DNA of 64,000 bases from Allolobophora icterica. Lineage: Eukaryota > Annelida > Clitellata > Crassiclitellata > Lumbricidae. The position numbers and the translations under genes were made by a program. Below, in pieces: positions 60,241 to 64,000 of this stretch (position 1 is its first letter; the number at the start of each line of letters is the position of its first letter). Under the pieces are notes generated by a model, which did no database searches, was not told the origin of the DNA, and worked only from the letters and a program-made list of their open reading frames with translations. The stretch lies in the NCBI GenBank assembly GCA_963556255.1, contig OY744609.1, positions 12,764,290 to 12,828,289 on the forward strand, in the 5' to 3' direction.

Positions 60241-63200
60241 TTAACGAAGCGAGTAGTGTCCATATGCTAATGTATGTATATTATCTTGCATTATCACTCG
60301 TTTATCGTCGTCGGCTGAAAGAGCGACTTTATTTACTTCTTCTGTGTAAATATCGTGATGATACGATCGAATAACGTTCATCTTTCTTAACTGTTCTCTT
60401 CTCGTAAACACGCAGTCTTTATAATCTTCGTGTGTTATCGTTTTCTTAACGACGTTCTTCTTCACTCCTTTACATTTCTTGTGATCTTCTCCAGCCATCT
60501 TGTACGAGTACAACTTTGCTCTCAAACCAACAAACTCTTCGATCTGTTTTCCGCCGGCTTCGTCTTTGAACATGCCTATAACTTTCTTATTCATTCCGGT
60601 TTCTATACCGGATGGATGATCTTTCGGGTACTCGCTCGTGTCGAATCTGCTTCGAACGTCGTCGGCGATATCTGCATAAAAGTCGTCGGTCTTTATTTCG
60701 TATGCCAACGAATCCGTATCGGTGAATAATAGTTTGGCCCTATCTCCGTACTTGGTCTTGATGTAATTATAATGGAAATCATAAATTAACGTCTTACTCG
60801 AGTCTAAAATACACATTCCTAGATATATCGGCTTGTTGTATAACAACTTGGTCTTTTTCATGTGAACGGCTATTAGATTTTCGTCGAAAATAGTTCGACT
60901 GTCGTAATTAGGTTTAGCCGCGAGCTTAATGGCTTCCTTCTCGTCGCACACCAATCTTATATCGACTCGATTCTCGATACATTCCATGGTCTTGCCGAAG
61001 ACGCTATTATTCATAAGTTTGAAAAAGTCCTTCTCGAAATCGTTAGTAGCCCTCGTTCGCAATTCTGTATTCAGGTCGATGTATTTTTTCAGCCAGGCGT
61101 CTTCTTCGAACAGTATCCCTCTGTGAATTTTGGAGATCTTCAATCCGAGACTCTCGTACAACTTTAAATTACCGTAATGAACCACGTACTTCTTTTTATC
61201 GTTCAAATTCGGAATTAGTTTGGTTACATCCGATCCTGCGGGTTTTATACTCTCAGGAGCTAGAGGATAATCGTTATGCAAGTCGTGTAATTCCTTAGGA
61301 TATTCTAAATCGACTTCTAACACGCACCCCACCCCATATCGTTCGGTAACACTTTTCCAATCGCTCAGCTCGTTATCGCTCATCCATTTAAACCCGTTAG
61401 TCGGTAACGAACCGCTCATCGCCCAACCGTATAAATTATTCGCGTCTAGATAAGGAATGAATACCGAAGGCTGGCTGCGATCGAAAGCTTCTCCCATGTA
61501 CTCGTTGTTCGCTTTCGCGTATCGATTGGAAATCGTGCTGACTCCTCCTCTTATTCCCTGCTTGATCATCAGTAACATATCGTAGTCGCTCAATAACTCC
61601 AACTCTACACCGGTTATTTTCAACGCCGCGTCCCACGCTAGTCCAGGCGAAGTGTAATACCACGCGGGATCGAGCCCATAATGTTCGATGCACACGTCCC
61701 TAAAGTTTTCGAATACATCGGCTAATAATAGAACATCCGAAACGTTATACAAGTCGTGATATTCTCTTAACGTTTTACAACGAAATACTTTCCATACATT
61801 TTCGGCGTGCTCGTAATCTTCATCGCCGATCTCCGAGTCGTTTAGTTTAGAATAGAAGTTATGCTTCGGAGGCAATTCGGTTTCGTTTAATCTTTCAACG
61901 CCGTCAACGTAATCATACGGGTAAATACCTTTTTTCCGTAAAAGATCTAACTTCCTGCCTTTAAAAAAATCGCCTAAATTCTTACACTGTTCTTTACAAA
62001 GGTTTTTCGATAACGCGTCGAGACTAGAGGGCATGAATCTAAAACTGTCGATAAAGCGTAATTCACGCTTGACCGTTATCTCTTTACCCTCTTTATTTAC
62101 AAAGTTACCGACTACGACCTCTCGGCTAAACGATATATACTTTTCTTCGTTATTAGGAATACAGTTAATTTTCTCACCATTCTCACCTCGCAATTTCTTC
62201 ACGAATAGATGGCTGTCGTATCCGGATAGATTATGAAACACAACCGGGAAAAACTTGGGGACTTTATAGTTCATATTACAACTGTCATGGGCGGCGCCTC
62301 TGAATTTACCGCTTAAATGACAGTGATCTCTGACCCGATCTTCGCCCAACTCTCCTCCGCAGATATGACAGTTAGTAGCTTCATCGAAACGTTTCTTCTC
62401 AGTTTTACCGAATATCATCTTCTTGGGGAATTTAAACTCGTTGTATATTCGTTTTATATTTTCTTCGAGACGATCTACGAATATCTGAGCGACATCGTCG
62501 TCTTCGTTTTCAGCCGTAAACGTTACCGGGTATTGCGAATAAATGCTGTCGTCGAAGCATTTCACGTGATAACAAAACGAGCTAGGCGTATGTTTCTGGT
62601 ATTTATTGGTGTAAGACGTGCTAGGATCGGGCTGACACGTATAGATCGGTTTAATGGAAGATTCGAAATCCGCATAGACGATAAAAGGCACTCTCATCGA
62701 TTTAAAATAATGTTTAAAACTTAACACGGTCCCTGGTTCGGGAAGAACTATTCGTTGAGCGTCTTGCAGCGAACAGTACTCGGTATGCTTATCAAGACCT
62801 TCCATTCGTGTATAACCGGTTAAACATCTTCTGCAATAATGCATAGAATTATGGTTCTGTTCCGATCGTGTCGTCATCAATCTGTTAAAGTTCTTGATCC
62901 AACAATAATGTTTCTTTTCTCCGTCAGAAATAAGCAGTAGATCTATACGGGTATCGCTTTCATGCTTCGATATATATAACGGGTATACATCCTTTTCATA
63001 GCCGAATACGTTAACGCTAACGTTATTGCGACGCTCAAATTTATTTATAATATTAGCATCGGCAGCGACTGGGAATTCGATACCATTCCAGTCGAGTTTC
63101 TTAGATTGTTCTTTTAGATCTCTAGTGATTCTTTGCGGATTGTCTTCCGTTGGATTTAACGCTCTAGTAACGCACCACTTGAAACATTCATCGTCGTCGT

Positions 63201-63993
63201 TTTTCAGGTTAATAATAGCCTTTTTATTGGCTAAATATATGGGAAGCGGAATATAGGAACTACCTTTCAATGGCTTATATACCACTGTATCGATATCCAA
63301 CTTCACAACGGCTTTAAACCTCCAATTACTGCCTCTCATCTGAAAACTTGCCATGCTCTCCTTAATTTTATCCACTGCTTTGCTATATATTTCGCTCACG
63401 TCGGTTGCGTCTAAAATGATTTCGGTCTTTGACTTAAAATTAGGTTCGGCCTCGACTACTTCTCCGGATTTAATATCTACTTTCTCCATTACGCAATTAA
63501 GATCGAATTGAACTTTTACCCCTCGATTTTTCGTCAGCAGACCGACTACCTGCGGTCTTACGGCATTGAGAAAAGACGTAGGGTCGATTCCACCGTTTCC
63601 ATCGATCGTGTATCGCTTAGTAAAACCTTTAATAGCCTTCGCGGTTTCTCGAAGTTCGAACTTATTTTTATTGAATTTACTAAAAATACTAGAAACCTCT
63701 GACTTCAACGATTCTAATTTATCGTTGACGGGTTTCTTTACCTTAGGAGGTATGTAACTAACTAACCAATCCGCGAAAGAATTAATACTAGAACTAATTT
63801 TATTTTTAACCACCGAAGCCGCCTTTTTCAACGATTCTATAGCAACATTATACCATTTCTTTCGAGGGGGCTTACTCGGTGCGAGGATTGGAGCTTTAAT
63901 ATCTGGAACGGGAGCGTCTAGCGGGTTGCTCGCAGGCTTGGACGACACTAGTGCTACGAGTGCTGCTTTTCGCAGCCTCGAATAACCAACCAT
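60241..63993 (-). CDS. polB: Protein-primed family B DNA polymerase
   Basis: 1,250 residues from an ATG at 63,993; the frame is still open at the window edge, so the start could lie further out. Motifs in order: a CxxC zinc-binding pair (HYCRRCLTGY, ~residue 385), Exo I (VYADFESS, ~435), an endonuclease-VII-like Cys/His region (CHICGGELGED..DHCHLSGK, ~535), Exo II (NLSGYDSHLF, ~590), Pol A (LDANNLYGWAM, ~850), Pol B (NNSVFGKT, ~995), Pol C (FTDTDSL, ~1092) and the KLY-type motif (LRAKLYSYKM, ~1160). The ~330-residue N-terminal extension may hold the terminal-protein function. It replicates the element's linear genome. Confidence 0.95.
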   Translation of the reverse strand: MVGYSRLRKAALVALVSSKPASNPLDAPVPDIKAPILAPSKPPRKKWYNVAIESLKKAASVVKNKISSSINSFADWLVSYIPPKVKKPVNDKLESLKSEVSSIFSKFNKNKFELRETAKAIKGFTKRYTIDGNGGIDPTSFLNAVRPQVVGLLTKNRGVKVQFDLNCVMEKVDIKSGEVVEAEPNFKSKTEIILDATDVSEIYSKAVDKIKESMASFQMRGSNWRFKAVVKLDIDTVVYKPLKGSSYIPLPIYLANKKAIINLKNDDDECFKWCVTRALNPTEDNPQRITRDLKEQSKKLDWNGIEFPVAADANIINKFERRNNVSVNVFGYEKDVYPLYISKHESDTRIDLLLISDGEKKHYCWIKNFNRLMTTRSEQNHNSMHYCRRCLTGYTRMEGLDKHTEYCSLQDAQRIVLPEPGTVLSFKHYFKSMRVPFIVYADFESSIKPIYTCQPDPSTSYTNKYQKHTPSSFCYHVKCFDDSIYSQYPVTFTAENEDDDVAQIFVDRLEENIKRIYNEFKFPKKMIFGKTEKKRFDEATNCHICGGELGEDRVRDHCHLSGKFRGAAHDSCNMNYKVPKFFPVVFHNLSGYDSHLFVKKLRGENGEKINCIPNNEEKYISFSREVVVGNFVNKEGKEITVKRELRFIDSFRFMPSSLDALSKNLCKEQCKNLGDFFKGRKLDLLRKKGIYPYDYVDGVERLNETELPPKHNFYSKLNDSEIGDEDYEHAENVWKVFRCKTLREYHDLYNVSDVLLLADVFENFRDVCIEHYGLDPAWYYTSPGLAWDAALKITGVELELLSDYDMLLMIKQGIRGGVSTISNRYAKANNEYMGEAFDRSQPSVFIPYLDANNLYGWAMSGSLPTNGFKWMSDNELSDWKSVTERYGVGCVLEVDLEYPKELHDLHNDYPLAPESIKPAGSDVTKLIPNLNDKKKYVVHYGNLKLYESLGLKISKIHRGILFEEDAWLKKYIDLNTELRTRATNDFEKDFFKLMNNSVFGKTMECIENRVDIRLVCDEKEAIKLAAKPNYDSRTIFDENLIAVHMKKTKLLYNKPIYLGMCILDSSKTLIYDFHYNYIKTKYGDRAKLLFTDTDSLAYEIKTDDFYADIADDVRSRFDTSEYPKDHPSGIETGMNKKVIGMFKDEAGGKQIEEFVGLRAKLYSYKMAGEDHKKCKGVKKNVVKKTITHEDYKDCVFTRREQLRKMNVIRSYHHDIYTEEVNKVALSADDDKRVIMQDNIHTLAYGHYSLR

Positions 63994-64000
63994 ACCTTTC

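Larger units (their letters stand above)
48420..64000. mobile_element. Polinton/Maverick (adintovirus-like) element, right end beyond the window
   Basis: One block encodes integrase, protein-primed PolB, adenain-like protease, packaging ATPase, major and minor capsid proteins and several small virion proteins, the defining gene set of Polintons/adintovirus-like elements. All frames are open apart from the PLA2/integrase overlap. Coding DNA is CpG-rich compared with the host flank, consistent with a fairly recent copy. The left boundary is inferred only as lying right of the inverted repeat ending near 48,296; terminal inverted repeats could not be compared because the other end is outside the window. 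Confidence 0.88.

Overview
This is eukaryotic genomic DNA, almost certainly from a marine invertebrate. The host gene has split exons with GT-AG introns. It joins CUB, LDL-receptor class A and MAM modules at phase-1 introns. Around it are dense microsatellites, several tRNA-derived SINE types, an RTE-like LINE relic, hAT-type DNA elements and a Polinton/Maverick-type virus-like element. The repeat content suggests a deuterostome such as an echinoderm or hemichordate, but the sequence does not settle the species.

Region 1 (about 3.8-35.8 kb, minus strand) is one host gene, which I assembled by eye from 15 exons. All splice junctions are phase-compatible and the coding sum is 3,693 nt (1,230 codons plus stop). 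The product is a type I membrane protein: signal peptide, CUB, LDLa, MAM, MAM, four LDLa, transmembrane helix, and a cytoplasmic tail of about 420 residues. Its introns hold most of the repeats: (CATA)n, (CA)n, (GTGA)n and (CT)n arrays, SINEs, the RTE-like reverse-transcriptase relic (21.5-22.7 kb), and a hAT-type element with a perfect 8-bp target duplication that splits a SINE and carries a 2.1-kb polypyrimidine minisatellite (24.0-26.9 kb).

Region 2 (about 35.9-48.3 kb) is a run of mobile-element debris. It holds a foldback-like element with inverted arrays of a ~160-bp subrepeat (36.7-39.3 kb), two minisatellites, and a LINE reverse-transcriptase 3' fragment (40.5-41.1 kb). It also holds a ~5.3-kb inverted-repeat-bounded element (42.95-48.30 kb) with a decayed gene showing a DCDTVSA motif and a C-terminal CXC cysteine cluster.

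Region 3 (about 48.4-64.0 kb, running off the right edge) is a largely intact Polinton/Maverick (adintovirus-like) element. In order it carries: an array of hairpins with co-varying stems; a chromodomain integrase lying in the -1 frame of a zinc-ribbon/phospholipase-A2-like gene; then on the plus strand a packaging ATPase, penton-like minor capsid protein, several small virion proteins, a dUTPase-fold protein, a DUF8207-type protein preceded by a TACGTT(C) array, the major capsid protein and a SAP/NUMOD-like protein. On the minus strand lie a phage-fibre-like spike with a C-terminal discoidin-like region, an adenain-like protease and a protein-primed type B DNA polymerase. Genes are packed 2-40 bp apart, each start sits in an A/T-rich TAAAATG-like context, and a perfect hairpin separates the two convergent gene blocks. 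The most notable observation is a canonical A AAA AAC slippery heptamer, in the correct phase, exactly where the PLA2-like and integrase frames overlap. The integrase frame has no ATG upstream of its catalytic domain, so it may be made by -1 ribosomal frameshifting as a PLA2-integrase fusion.
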